Below, in pieces: positions 33,635 to 44,273 of a DNA stretch of 64,000 bases. The DNA comes from Blepharisma japonicum (lineage: Eukaryota; Ciliophora; Heterotrichea; Heterotrichida; Blepharismidae): the NCBI GenBank assembly GCA_949751835.1, contig CATKHK010000011.1, positions 327 to 64,326 on the forward strand, read 5' to 3'. The position numbers and the translations under genes were made by a program. Position 1 is the first letter of the stretch. The number at the start of each line of letters is the position of its first letter. Under the pieces are notes generated by a model that saw only the letters and a list, made by a program, of their open reading frames with translations, ran no database searches and had not been told where the DNA came from.

Positions 33635-34483
33635 ATGATTGGCTCCTCACATGATAATTTACCCTTCTTATTTACTTTAACCTTGCTCACTATAGTCCCT
33701 AACAGCTTTTTTGTATTTATTTCCAGATATTTATGACATAACGTAACTATATCAATCCCTATTCTTTCAGGAATTTTTTATATTGGAAGCCTCGTATTTT
33801 TCCTATTAACATCTTTTTCTGACCCAGGAATTATCCCAAGGAAAAAAGTCTTTCAAGCTCTTGGCGATGTCCCCAAAGAATTCACCGCAGAAGTATTTTT
33901 CACTGAATTCGGGAATCTTCATAAGTTTTGTGCCACTTGTGAAATATACCGTCCTCCTCGCTCCCATCATTGTGCAAAATGCGATAACTGTGTGGAAGTG
34001 TTTGACCATCATTGTCCATACGTAAATAACTGTATTGGCTTGCGAAATTACATATATTTCCTGATGTTTGTGATGAATTTGCTATTTTTGGGGATGATCG
34101 ATATATCTGGGTTTATGATTTTTTTGTTTTATAAAGCAGGGGATGATAATTTTGACTATAGCAAGCGATCATTAATTGAACAAAAAGAAGTAATTGCAAT
34201 AATTGTAGCGATTTTGACTATAGTTTCGCTTGCTTTTACTCTCTTTGTAGGCATTTTGTGTCTATTTCATTGCTCTCTGTGTGCTTCCGGTGAAACCACA
34301 AAAGAGAGGCTAAAAGGAGAATCCTCAGCTAAGAAATGTGCATTCTGCAGATACAAGAAAAGCTGGTTTAACAAAAGAATGAAGCTAAATGATTCACAAA
34401 TAAAAATTTTAATGACAAAAAGTACACCTACTTTTGAAATAGAACTAAATGATAGCAGTAAATCTCCTATTGACATAATTTAA
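33635..34483 (+). CDS. DHHC palmitoyl-acyltransferase
   Basis: 282 residues from ATG 33635 (an in-frame TAA lies upstream) to TAA 34483. Two membrane helices come first, then a Cys-rich domain (FCATCEIYRPPRSHHCAKC) with the active site DHHC at about 124-127, followed by PYVNNCIGLRNY and two more helices. TGA is used as Trp at about residue 35. It transfers palmitate to protein cysteines at Golgi or plasma membranes. Possible substrates in this window are proteins with Cys tails (36967-37695), but that is inference only. Confidence 0.93.
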
Positions 34484-34498
34484 TTTTATTTATAAATA

Positions 34499-35035
34499 AT
34501 GGCACTAAAGAAAGAGCTGTCAACACTTTTTAGTCTTTTAACGTCTAAAGCTCAGCTTCTACCAATCAAAACGAAAACTAGGGCTTTAAAAGATATTCAA
34601 ACAATATTTAAAGACTACGAAACAATAGAAAATGCAGCAATTCTGGAAGAAATAAAGATTAGAGCTAACAATAAGCTGATAATCATGGAAATGTCAATCC
34701 CAGACGAGCCTGAAGAAAAGAAAACTACATTTGAAGTCCCCGGGGTCAAAAAATTCCACGTAAAGGACGGAAAAGTAGTAGAAGGAGAAGCCCCACAGAA
34801 GCATGCTACTGATTTTTCTAATTGATATGCTGGAAATGTTGACCCTAGTGATCTAAAAAGACACAAAGAACTGAGAGATAGAATGTGCTACTCTGGACCA
34901 TTTTGGGAAGGACGAAAAAGAAATCCAAGTATCCTTGATGAGCCTCCTAGGGTTTATCCAAAAATAAAAAATGAAGAAAAACCACCAAGAGACATAGAAA
35001 TGGAAGAAACTCATTTTGAGCCGGTTAAACGATAA
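34499..35035 (+). CDS. Unknown protein with LYR-like N-terminus
   Basis: 178 residues; TGA at 34823 reads as Trp. Residues 6-65 resemble the LYR fold used in mitochondrial assembly factors (LFSLLTSKAQLLP, an Arg/Ile helix, then NKLIIME), but the core LYR tripeptide is LFS here, so the call is weak. The C-terminus is polar and Pro-rich. The stop lies 3 bp from the stop of the convergent gene at 35039. Confidence 0.5.
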
Positions 35036-35038
35036 ATG

Positions 35039-35533
35039 CTACTTAATTTCATTAATTACATCATTTTTTGCTGCATATTCCATAAACTTTTTCATTGGAT
35101 CTTCTCTATACCTAAAAAGCTCATTGAATTCTTTGTATTCTTTTTCTTTTTTCTTGAAAGCTTTTATTGGTTTGCTGGCTGGGAGAGATTCGAAATAGAT
35201 TTTTCTTATAATTTCTCCTGCTGGGGTGTCTTGAAGTCCTAGACGATAATAAAAGGTTTCTTCATAAAAAAGCTCTAAAGCGATAAAGCATATGCTAAAT
35301 GTAAGCCCGCCTGATAAGAATTTGCCTAAAAACCCTTCTTTTCTAAATATATAGATTGCAGAGATAGTAGATAGAGAAGTAGCGATATAATATTTGTAGA
35401 GATCATATTCCAATTCTGCGGATAGATTTTTATATTTAAGTTCTTTATAGATTTGTCTTCTTACGAGCATTGCTTCATGGAATAAAAGGATCCTTTTAAA
35501 TCATTTTCCTTTAAGTGGGGTTCTATCTTCCAT
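35039..35533 (-). CDS. Small membrane protein of unknown function
   Basis: 164 residues; the real start is ATG 35533 (MEDRTPLKGKWFKR), reached only if the TGA codon is read as Trp. Two hydrophobic stretches at about 62-100 (YIATSLSTISAIYIF and FLSGGLTFSICFIALELF) suggest a helical hairpin in a membrane. The C-terminus is charged. No family is recognised; a mitochondrial inner-membrane protein is one possibility. Confidence 0.55.
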
Positions 35534-35681
35534 TGTAATTAATTTCTATATCCATTATGTGAAACTTTACTAATAATATAAAGCATATTAATAAGTCTTA
35601 TTTTCAACCCCTTTATTAAAACCTAAGTTGCTTGATTTCTCATTATACTAATAGTGAGAATTAACTAAATATCTAAGTAAT

Positions 35682-36158
35682 ATGGAAGACCAATCTGAAA
35701 TCCTAGCTAAAATCCAAGCCCGATTTCCAAGAGCCGCTGAAGGCATCCAAAGTGGAAAATGCCACCACTGTGGAGCCAATAAAATTGTAATCGGCTGCTT
35801 CCCTCCTGAAGGTTGTGATATTCGCTACTGTGAGCACTGTTTAAAAGGTCAATATCATGAAGACGTCGTAACTAAACTTGAGCAGCTAACCTCCTGGATA
35901 TGTCCCTATAAACAAGGAAAATGCAGTTGCACTGCATGTGCAGTTAAGCACCTACGTGTTTATTACTCAGAAAAATCAGATGATCTCATTCAAAGCGCTT
36001 TAGATTACAATGCTCAATTGTTGTTGCAGCTTAACCATAATAGAGCACTGATGACAAAGCAGGACACAGACTTGTGTATGAAAATTTTATATGAAAACTT
36101 GAAGCATTTGTCAAAACTAGCTGATTTGCATAAAAAGGAGGAGAGAGGACAAACTTAA
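35682..36158 (+). CDS. CDCA7-type zinc-finger protein (zf-4CXXC_R1-like)
   Basis: 158 residues. Residues 27-86 follow the pattern of the CDCA7 C-terminal zinc domain: CHHC (27-30), C39, C45, CEHCLKGQYHEDV (50-62, like CxxCLxxRYGEDV), WICP (72-75), and CSCTAC (81-86, like CNCSxC). One Cys of the CPxC pair is absent (CPYK). CDCA7 family members bind hemimethylated or unusual DNA and recruit the remodeller HELLS in DNA methylation systems. The N-terminal part of CDCA7 is missing, so this is the zinc module plus a helical tail. Confidence 0.72.
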   Translation: MEDQSEILAKIQARFPRAAEGIQSGKCHHCGANKIVIGCFPPEGCDIRYCEHCLKGQYHEDVVTKLEQLTSWICPYKQGKCSCTACAVKHLRVYYSEKSDDLIQSALDYNAQLLLQLNHNRALMTKQDTDLCMKILYENLKHLSKLADLHKKEERGQT

Positions 36159-36203
36159 ATTAATAGCAATGGAAATTATAGTTTATATATAATTAATATA
36201 AAA

Positions 36204-36446
36204 ATGCTGAGCAGGTTTGAGCCAACTGCATTGAGGACTTTTATTATTACAACACTCAGCATCATTGTGTTCCCAGTCATGACTTATTATATTGCAAGCT
36301 GTAATTGTTAAGCAGATATTACAAGTGATTTTTTGCCTTCAAATCAGATCATAATTAGTGGATTTTCTGCTGTTTTTGCAGTTCATATTGTGATTGGATG
36401 CTTTCTTTTTAAAGTTTACAAAGACGAAATAGTTAAAAATAAATAG
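36204..36446 (+). CDS. VMA21: VMA21-like V-ATPase assembly factor
   Basis: 75 residues, too short to appear in an ORF search because the frame is broken by an intron. Exons 36204-36300 and 36316-36446 are joined across GTAATTGTTAAGCAG (36301-36315), giving a phase-1 splice that creates Tyr. Two membrane helices: LRTFIITTLSIIVFPVMTYY and ISGFSAVFAVHIVIGCFLF, the second with the AVH-V motif typical of VMA21, followed by a short Lys-rich tail (VKNK) that can act as ER retrieval. VMA21 assembles the proton-channel V0 sector of the V-ATPase in the ER. Confidence 0.82.
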
Positions 36447-36966
36447 TTTTATGAATGTGAAGAATTTCTTTTGATTAAGTATTTTGCTAAAATGGGTTGT
36501 CATTATTAATCTTAGTTAATAATAAAGTGCATGAAAATTAGCAATTAAATTGAGTATCTTGATACATTTGCTTTATTAAAACATTGCATTTTCAATATAT
36601 TTCAAATTTGATTTAATAAAAATAGAAAAACCAAAAATTACGATAATTATATCGATATATCGTTTTAAGAGTTAAAATTTTGTCTTTCAAATATTTTTTA
36701 TCGAAGCTTTTGATTATCCATATTTTAATGATTAATTTTATTTACTAATTCTCTTAATATAGCTAAATATGCTTAGCTTAAAAACCATGAAAATAATAAT
36801 TCTAATACTTAAGCTTATGTATATTATTTTAATACAGGAAATAATCCTATAATAAATAAAATTTTTCATTAATGAGGCCAAGACTTCAGACTAAATAGAT
36901 TTTATTATTTTAATAATTTTTGATTAATATTAAGATTTGATAAGACCGGATCGTTACTAATAAATT
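36447..36966. other. AT-rich intergenic region
   Basis: 520 bp of AT-rich DNA between VMA21 and the poly-Cys-tailed gene. No gene is supported. It would hold the downstream gene's promoter. Confidence 0.45.
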
Positions 36967-37695
36967 ATGGGCGATATCTTTAAACTCGTAATTGAAGCTC
37001 TTTCAGGCTCCCCAGACCATCCAGACACGCTCAATCAGCAACTATATGAACTCGACCAATTTCTTAAAGGATCTGATGAATTTACAATAAACGCTGTTCG
37101 AGAACTATCTGGTACATTAGTCCTTCAAGGGGTCATTCCTCAAGATGATTCTGAAAAGCTATTTAATTATTTAGATTCAATTAAAGCCAGGGAAAATCCT
37201 CCAATCCCTAAACTGCAGTATCTCCAAGGTCCAGTTGCCCACTACAAAGCAAAAAACGCAGCCAAATTATTATCTGCTTTGCAAAATTTGCAGATCATAA
37301 GGCTCAGCAACGTCTGTTTTGCTTTTCATCAGCTTTTCACTTACAGTAATAAATTAAGGGTAAATGAAATAGAAAGGAATCATAAAACAGCCTGCAGATT
37401 CCTGTCTCTCGGCAAATTGATCAAAAATAAAAAAAATCTGATTTTTAAAGCTTTTGAGATATGGAGACATACATGTATTGCTAAAAGAAAGGAGGAATCA
37501 GATAAAATTCTAAATTCGGTCTTTGGTAAGCAGGCCGCAATATTTAAATCATATTTCAGTCACTGGGCAAGAAAATCAGCAAGATTATCTTATACTCCAA
37601 ACCCAGATTTAATTATGTATAAGCTCAAATCACGACCTATAAGAGCAACTGATATTCCAGTAAAGAAAAAATGCTGCTTATGCTGTTGCTGCTAA
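36967..37695 (+). CDS. Protein with Sfi1-like repeats and a poly-cysteine C-terminus
   Basis: 242 residues. Residues about 155-200 contain two Sfi1/IQ-like helical repeats (LIFKAFEIWRHTCIAKRK and IFKSYFSHWARKSAR), the type that binds centrin. The protein ends KKKCCLCCCC and stops: three Lys next to six Cys among seven residues, a strong membrane-attachment signal (polybasic plus multiple palmitoylation). It is probably tethered to a membrane beside cortical or basal-body fibres. The N-terminal part is helical and unassigned. Confidence 0.65.
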   Translation: MGDIFKLVIEALSGSPDHPDTLNQQLYELDQFLKGSDEFTINAVRELSGTLVLQGVIPQDDSEKLFNYLDSIKARENPPIPKLQYLQGPVAHYKAKNAAKLLSALQNLQIIRLSNVCFAFHQLFTYSNKLRVNEIERNHKTACRFLSLGKLIKNKKNLIFKAFEIWRHTCIAKRKEESDKILNSVFGKQAAIFKSYFSHWARKSARLSYTPNPDLIMYKLKSRPIRATDIPVKKKCCLCCCC

Positions 37696-37743
37696 GCAAG
37701 AAGAATTAATTAAAAATAAAACTAAAAAAAATTGTATATTAAA

Positions 37744-38583
37744 ATGGAAAGTGACTCAGCAAGATCACGAAGAATGGCAACTCTAGCAAGATTGAGAAGC
37801 TCTAATGAGGAATCGTCTCAGGTTGCTAGAAGTGTTGTGAGTTTTGGATACTCTGAAGACCAAAACAGAAATTACAGAGATTCTATGGAAGATCGACATA
37901 AAATTATTGATAATTTTTTAGAAAATCCTTATCAGGGATACTTTGCGATTTTTGACGGCCATGGAGGTTTTGAGGCTTCAGAATTTTGCAAAAATTTTTT
38001 TCATGATGAATTTAGGAAAAATTTATCAATAAAGAATACAATTCGAGAAGTATTTCACGACACATTCAAAACTATCGACGAAATATTTAGAGCTCGAAAC
38101 TTCTTAGCCTTAGGCACAACCGCTACTATTTGCTATATTCGAAAAGAAGGAGCTGAAAAAGTTTTATATACAGCTAACGTGGGAGATTCTCATGCAGTGC
38201 TGGTTAATTCCCGAGGAGTAGAAAGATTAACTACTGAAGATAGGCCTAGCAACCCTAGAGAAGTGGAACGAATAAAGAAATCTGGAGGAATTATATCATC
38301 AGGGAGAGTAGGTGGGCAGTTATCCATCACTAGAGCTCTAGGAGACACCATGCTAAAAACTAGTGGATTAATAAGCGAACCTCATCTGGCAAGAAGAGTT
38401 ATTGTTCCAAATGATCTTTATTTAATAATCGCTTCAGATGGGCTATGAGACTCAGTAAACGAATCTGAGCTTAGAAACATTTCAGGACGAAACTGCTTAG
38501 AGATCGCAAATGGTCTCGTCCGCAAAGCATTACAAGCTGGCTCAGTCGATAACACCTCTGTTATAGTTGTAAAACTGAATTAA
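37744..38583 (+). CDS. PP2C-type Ser/Thr phosphatase
   Basis: 279 residues from ATG 37744 to TAA 38583. PPM motifs in order: RDSMED, FAIFDGHGG, VGDSHAVL, SGGIISSGRVGGQLSITRAL, IIASDGLWD (the Trp is TGA at 38446) and DNTSVIVV. Metal-binding Asp residues in DGHGG, DGLWD and DN are present. It dephosphorylates Ser/Thr with Mn2+/Mg2+. It is a compact single-domain enzyme with an N-terminal basic, Ser/Arg-rich extension (about 40 residues). Confidence 0.93.
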
Positions 38584-38602
38584 AATTAATGCAAATTATT
38601 TA

Positions 38603-39571
38603 TTAATTTGGGTTTGAAAGAAGCCTCTGCTGTTCCTGCTCTACATAAGGATTAAGAAATCTGAATAATGGCCCAGGCTTTCTTAAAACGATTTCAAACT
38701 GCAAAAACTTCGCAGGACTTGCATATAAATTCTTAAGTCTTGGAAGATCAAAAATATCAGCCCTTATCTTTTTTATGATTGGGTTTAAGGACTCCCCATC
38801 TTTGTATTTTTCAATTAATTTGCTAGCAGCACTATGCTGGTTTAAGCTTGTGCAGGCGATAATTAACGCTGAGTAGCCTACTTGAGAAGCTTTGAAGTCT
38901 AAATGCGAGTAAAAAATCTGTGAATAGTAGCATATAATTTTAGCAGTCTCAAAAACAGACTGCGGTATTCTAAATTCTGTAGTTAAGGACAGCAAAAAAT
39001 CATAACAAGTCGTAAAATTGACCCTGAATCCTAAAAATTTCAGTATTAAAAGCTCAGTAATTTTTATATCTACAATAGTCAGTCTATTATGAGCGATTTT
39101 TTCTATTATATGTTTTAGCCTTAATGGGATGTTGTCTTCAAATTTTGAAGCAATAAACATTGAGGTCACCCCTAAGACATGTAGCATGGAGGATTCAAGG
39201 GGTTTAATAAATACAGCGAAAAACTTGTCCATGATCTTGGTAGCTAAGAAAAAAGTCTGAGGAGTGCAGAAGGTTGAGGTGACCTCGACCATTCAGTCTA
39301 TCATCAGGCTTCGGTTTTCTGGAGTAATTATTTGATGGGCTAGAGGCTTGGGGATAAAGGATTGGGCTTCTGTGATTAGAAAAGTTTGAGGAATTGACTC
39401 TGAAAGTGGAAGGTTGGATATGTTTTTGATCCTATGAATCGGAGATGAGGATCTTCGAGGAGTTCTGGACTTGCCTTTAGTTATTTTGATGACTGTTATA
39501 TTTTCTTTGATTGAGCCTCTCATTAAGGAGTGAGATGAGGATGAACCATGAAGCTTTCTTCTTGTTAGCAT
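38603..39571 (-). CDS. Mitotic-type (A/B) cyclin
   Basis: 322 residues. The cyclin box begins with SLMIDWMVEVTSTF, in which the invariant Trp of the hallmark is TGA (39293-39295); treating it as a stop would split the gene. The N- and C-terminal cyclin folds follow (KFFAVFIKPLES, ASKFEDN, LLILKFLGFRV). The N-terminus is Ser/Arg-rich and disordered and may carry regulatory sites. It binds and activates a CDK. No clear destruction box is seen. Confidence 0.88.
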
Positions 39572-40009
39572 TTTATATTTATAAATTTCTCACTCGAGGA
39601 TACCCATATTTGTTTGATACCGCCATTTTATATCTGAAAATATGAAGAAGCCTGACTGTGTAGTGGCATTAGTTTAAAATTTTAGTCGTTTATGTGGTAT
39701 TTTAGAATTTCTTAATTTCTTTGCTTAATTAATTTAATATATACTTTATTTAGAATTCTACAGTCCGGAAAATATCCTAAACCATCAACCCCTCAAGAAA
39801 TTGTTAACATGCCATCCGTTTTTACCTCTAGCTTATTAATTTTCCAAATAATTATTGTTTTTTTTGATTAAATAGCATTTGCCTTAATGAGTATTGCAAT
39901 TAAGGTAAATAAATAATATAAAATAAATTGATTTATTTAAATTTTCACTTGGCCCAATGAGACAAAACCTGAAATCAAAGCTACTTATATTACAAAATTG
40001 AAAGAGCTA
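39572..40009. other. AT-rich intergenic region
   Basis: 438 bp between the cyclin start and the 3' end of the next minus-strand gene. Nothing recognisable. Confidence 0.4.
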
Positions 40010-40549
40010 TTAATTTATAGACCTGGTTAAAGAAAAAGACGCATTGGACTTGAATCTATACCGATGCGTAGATTGAGTCCTCTTCCCAAAGCTTGACCTA
40101 CTCGGGTTTGGAGTTTTTGCCCTCTCATCAATCCCAGTAAGCTCAAACAAATCAGTAATGTGTCCTGGCTCTGTCTTTACAGTAAGCTGCAGCCTGCTTT
40201 GAGTTTCCACTTTGATTGGCTTATTGTTTGCCATTTCTCTATATCGGTTTAGTTTGTTATTTCTCGCATCATAAGCATTCTTATAGAATCTGATCTTCCT
40301 TTCAAACCTCGATTTTTTCAGCCTTTCTGAAAACTCCTCTAATTGCTTAATTTTTTCTCTTTTCTCTTTAACTTTTTCTTTAAGCACTTGATTATCATGA
40401 ATTCTTTTAGTTTTTTCTTCTTGGTAAAATTTCATTGGAAAAATATCCAACAATTTATCAAAACCATTTGACTTGCTCTTAGCCGAGTGGTCAAACAATT
40501 CAAAACATTTAGAAATTCTAAATGCCATGACTCTCCATTCTTTTTCCAT
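40010..40549 (-). CDS. Small basic coiled-coil protein
   Basis: 179 residues from ATG 40549. Residues about 50-105 form a Lys/Glu-rich coiled coil; the C-terminus is Ser/Arg-rich. Its start lies only 10 bp after the stop of the upstream same-strand gene, and no 15-nt intron joins the two frames, so they are separate. No family is recognised. Alternatively it is the tail of the upstream protein after a lost splice, but no GT..AG supports that. Confidence 0.55.
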   Translation of the reverse strand: MEKEWRVMAFRISKCFELFDHSAKSKSNGFDKLLDIFPMKFYQEEKTKRIHDNQVLKEKVKEKREKIKQLEEFSERLKKSRFERKIRFYKNAYDARNNKLNRYREMANNKPIKVETQSRLQLTVKTEPGHITDLFELTGIDERAKTPNPSRSSFGKRTQSTHRYRFKSNASFSLTRSIN

Positions 40550-40559
40550 TTATATGAAA

Positions 40560-42443
40560 TTAAAATGAAATATTACTTATAAGCTTTTCGAGTCTATCCA
40601 TAAACCCATTCAGAGCTTGGATATCTTGTGTTCCACTTTTTCTGAAAAATTCGATTTCTTGTCTAAGCCTTGTTTTCCAGTTGCTTATTTTTTCTTGAGA
40701 AATCATGACCCTTTTTTTCAGTCTTTCTTCAAATTTATCCTTAAGTTGGGTAATTTCTTCATCTCTGCGCTGAAGCAGCTGGTTAAAATATGCAGCTTCT
40801 TCTGTCATTCTTTGGTTAAGTTGGTCGTTTTCTTCTTGTAAACGAAGATTGCTAATAGTGGATTTATTGGACAGTTCTAAATCGTTTTCTTTTTGCCTGA
40901 CAAGTTCTGCGTTAATTCTTTTGCGCTCGAGTATAGATTGGTCAAGCGTTATGCTTAAATCGTTTACTTTACCTTCTAACTCATATATGACGTCTTGAAG
41001 CTTCTTGCGGTCTTGATTTAAGACGTCAAGCTCTTCTTCTTTTATGGAGAGTAGTTTAATATAATGATCTTTTGACCTTTGGGCTTCAATTCGGAAGCTT
41101 TCCATGTCAAATTCTCTTGTAAGGGTGTCTTTTTCAAGTATTTTTTCATGGTCGTGCTTTATTTCTTCAATTTGTTTGAGATAGTCTTGCTCTTTTTGGA
41201 AAAGCTCAGATCTTAAAGTTTCCTTTAAAGTTTCTACTGAATCATATAGGCTATTAAGCTCCCTTTCTGAATTTTCTTCAATTATCTTTATTTGCTCATC
41301 AAGTCTAAATAAAATTTTTGATTTTTCATTTATCGACTCTTCTTTTTCTTTAAGTTTTAATTTTAAATTTGAATTTTTTTCTGAAATTTCTTTAAAATTG
41401 TTTTGCAGTGCTGCTTGGGCTTCCATAATCATATTTGATTCTTGTTTAGCGAAGCTTATATCTGCTTCCATTTTAGTAATCAAATGCTCCTTTGCAAGGA
41501 TTTCTTTATTCAGCTTAGAAATCTGCTTCTCTGTCTGCTGTTTTGTTTTTTCCAGCTCAAATTCAAGCTGAGTTTCTTTTTCTTTTGTTACTAAAAATTT
41601 ATTTTCATACTCTTCTCTTTGAATTGCAAGATTTTTTTTTAATTCCTCGATTTTTATATTTATTTCAATATTTTCTTTTTCAAGCCTGCTGCATTTTTGC
41701 TTTTCGTTTTCAAGTTTGTCAATTATTTCCTGCATTTTTTGAGCTGAAATTTGGCTGCTTTTTTCAAGATAAGTAGAGTGCTCATGGACTTGCATATTGG
41801 CTCGTCTGATTTTTTCGTAAGCTTGCTCTTTCTCAATCCTTAGCTCTGAAGCTATTTTTTTAAGTTCTTTATTTTCGTTTATAGCTTCAGTTCACAGTCC
41901 ATTAAGTTCTTCATTTTGGTTTAGCAATTCTTCACACTTTGCAACGTATTTTTCAACAGCTTGTTTTAAACTTTTATTTTCTTCAGAATAGCTTCTAAGT
42001 TTCCCTTCTACATTGGAGACTGCTTCATTTCATTCGTCAATGGAGTCTTGCTTATTTTTTAATTCTCCTCTTAGCTGGTCTATAAAGTTTTGCAGCTTTG
42101 AAAGATCAAGCTGAGTCTGATGAGAAAAGGCTTTTTCCTTTTCTAAATTTATTTTGCAGGCATCAAGCTCTTCATATGCCTTTAGTTTTTTCTTCTGATA
42201 AGTGGCGAGTTCTTCAGTTTGGGATTGAATTTCAAATTTTAAAGTGTTTACTTGAAGATTTAGCTCGTCGATTTCTTCTTTGAGAAGGCTGTTTTCTCGG
42301 AGAAGGTCTCGAGACTGCTTTTCTGCGTCGATTCTAAATTCTTTTTCTTGTTGAAGCTCTTGCTCAAGCGATTCTATTGTATCTTTGCATCTTAAAAGAA
42401 GAGTTTTCTTGCTTTCACTTGCAGATTCAAAATGGTTTTTCAT
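40560..42443 (-). CDS. Long coiled-coil protein
   Basis: 627 residues from ATG 42443 to TAA 40560; TGA codons (42030 and others) are read as Trp. Almost the entire length is heptad coiled coil rich in Glu, Lys, Leu and Gln, with no globular domain. Such proteins are common in ciliate basal bodies and cortex. The ATG lies after an in-frame TAA and is the first Met in frame. No specific family can be assigned from the coiled coil. Confidence 0.75.
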
Positions 42444-42687
42444 ATTTGAATTTTGATCTATTAGCGATTTTATTTCACATTATAAATTAAAAATAAACTA
42501 TTTTGAGCTTGCTAAATGTGACATTTTAGCTAACTCCAAAATAATTATTTACTTTAATTATGGCATTTAGAATATTTTATTATTTTTTGTTATTTGGGAT
42601 CATATTAAAAATATCGGCTAAAATATGAAGTTTCTGGAATCAATTTTGGCCTTAAGTAAATATTAACTTATTGTTTTATAAATAAAG

Positions 42688-43563
42688 ATGGTCGTGGAAT
42701 ATTTGATGCCAGTTCTAGCTTCAATGCTCTTTTATTGTGGCGTCAATATTGCTCTTCAATATGTTGTTATTCCACCACCAAAACTTACTGAAAGTCAAAA
42801 GAAAAATTACATTGGAGAGCATATATCTCTTATCCATTCTATTTTTGCATCAATTCTAGCCCTAAGCGTTTATATTAGTGAAAACGGAATAAACTATGAT
42901 ACACCAACTAATGGATCTCAAATAATAGTCCTTGGACACTCTATGGGATATTTTACATATGATGCAATATACGCAGAGCTTTTCGGCCTCCACGATTGGG
43001 CAATGAGATTCCATCATATTTTTGTAATTTTTGGCGGCTTTCCTGCCTACTTGGCAAGCAATGGAGGCAGCCTTGGAGTTAGTAACATTTAAGCAGCTTG
43101 TTTAGTGATTACTGAACTTTCAAACCCTACAATGCAACTTAGACTTATCTTAAAAGACCAAGGAAACACTGATTCTCTCCTTTATAAAATATCACAATTC
43201 TCATTTGCAGTAATATTTCTTTTCAATCGGTAAGGATAACATAGAGGAGTTATTGGGACATTTTTAGACTATAATTCTTGGCAATACAACGTAAATATAA
43301 TGCTTGCTATCAGTGTTTCAATGCTCTATGGGGTCAGCTGCTTCTGGAACTACATTATTATATTAATGATCCTCAAAGAACTCAAAGGAAAAGGCACTAC
43401 TCTTAAAGAACGAATAATAGCCAAATTTGCCCATATCCTGAAAAAATCCCAAACAATTATAGTTGCCCTCATTTTTATTTGGGCTGTCTTTATGCCTCAC
43501 ATTTTGAAGCATTTTGGCTTTACTGCATATCACATCAAATATGGGAATTTCACAATAATTTAG
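42688..43563 (+). CDS. TLC-domain membrane protein, copy 1
   Basis: 281 residues from three exons (42688-43081, 43097-43229, 43245-43563) across introns GTAACATTTAAGCAG (43082-43096) and GTAAGGATAACATAG (43230-43244). Several membrane helices; the motif GHSMGYFTYDAIY followed by FHHIFVIFGGF matches the TRAM-LAG1-CLN8 domain (TLCD4/TMEM56-like). TLC proteins act on or sense lipids, such as ceramide or plasmalogen, in internal membranes. It is nearly identical to copy 2 at 44274 with the same intron positions. Confidence 0.85.
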
Positions 43564-43612
43564 TTTTATTAACATTTGAATTAAATCTATTCGTACAATC
43601 TTATACTTTTAT

Positions 43613-44160
43613 TAATGGCAGCATTCATTTCGCTTATTTGGAAAACCCATTTCTAGAAGATCGAGTTTCTTCAAATTCGCATTAACCGAAATGATTTACT
43701 AAAACCCTTAGTTAATATTTTAATAATTTCATTGCAATCTCATTTCCTTTGACTAAACCTTCATCACAGGCATTTGTTCTAAGAAAGAATAAAGCCTTTT
43801 AATATCTTTTTATATAAATTAATTTTTTAAAAATTAAATAAAACAAATTCTAACAAAAATTTATTATTCACGTATCTTTTGAGGTAATTTCGGTGTTATT
43901 TAATTTTAGTTTTCGTAAATTCTGGAAATTTTGCGAAATAAATTACAGATTGTAAATTTTATGAACGTTGTGGCTGTGATAGCTTAGATCAATTTTGTGA
44001 CTTCAGGCTCCTCTTTAGCAAAAATCGCCTTAAAAAGGCATTAAGCGTGCTGTTCATTGTAGTATGCAACTGATCTGGAGATACTCCAGAAGTTTCAATT
44101 GATCTTTCAGTAGTGATGCACGATCATGCAGTTTTGACCATGAACCGAATTTTGATAGTT
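43613..44160 (-). pseudogene. Decayed copy of the LRR gene
   Basis: Aligns to the intact LRR gene at 45188-45997 over both ends (start of the gene near 44150, end near 43625). It has lost about 250 bp in the middle, gained a short AT-rich insertion near 43810-43880, and collected many substitutions and stops. It lies after TLC copy 1 exactly as the intact LRR gene lies after TLC copy 2, so the two genes were duplicated as one unit. Confidence 0.8.
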
Positions 44161-44273
44161 GTATTATTTTTTATTATTTGAGATCATATTAAAAATATTG
44201 GCTAAAATGAGAAGTTTCTGGAATCAATTTTTGGCCTTAAGTAGATATTAACTTATTGTTTTATAAATAAAAG

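Noticed and set aside
33806-34012. 68-residue minus-strand ORF
   Set aside because: Antisense shadow of the DHHC gene.
40550-40562. Fusion of the two coiled-coil genes into one by an intron
   Set aside because: No 15-nt GT..AG segment spans the stop and the next ATG.
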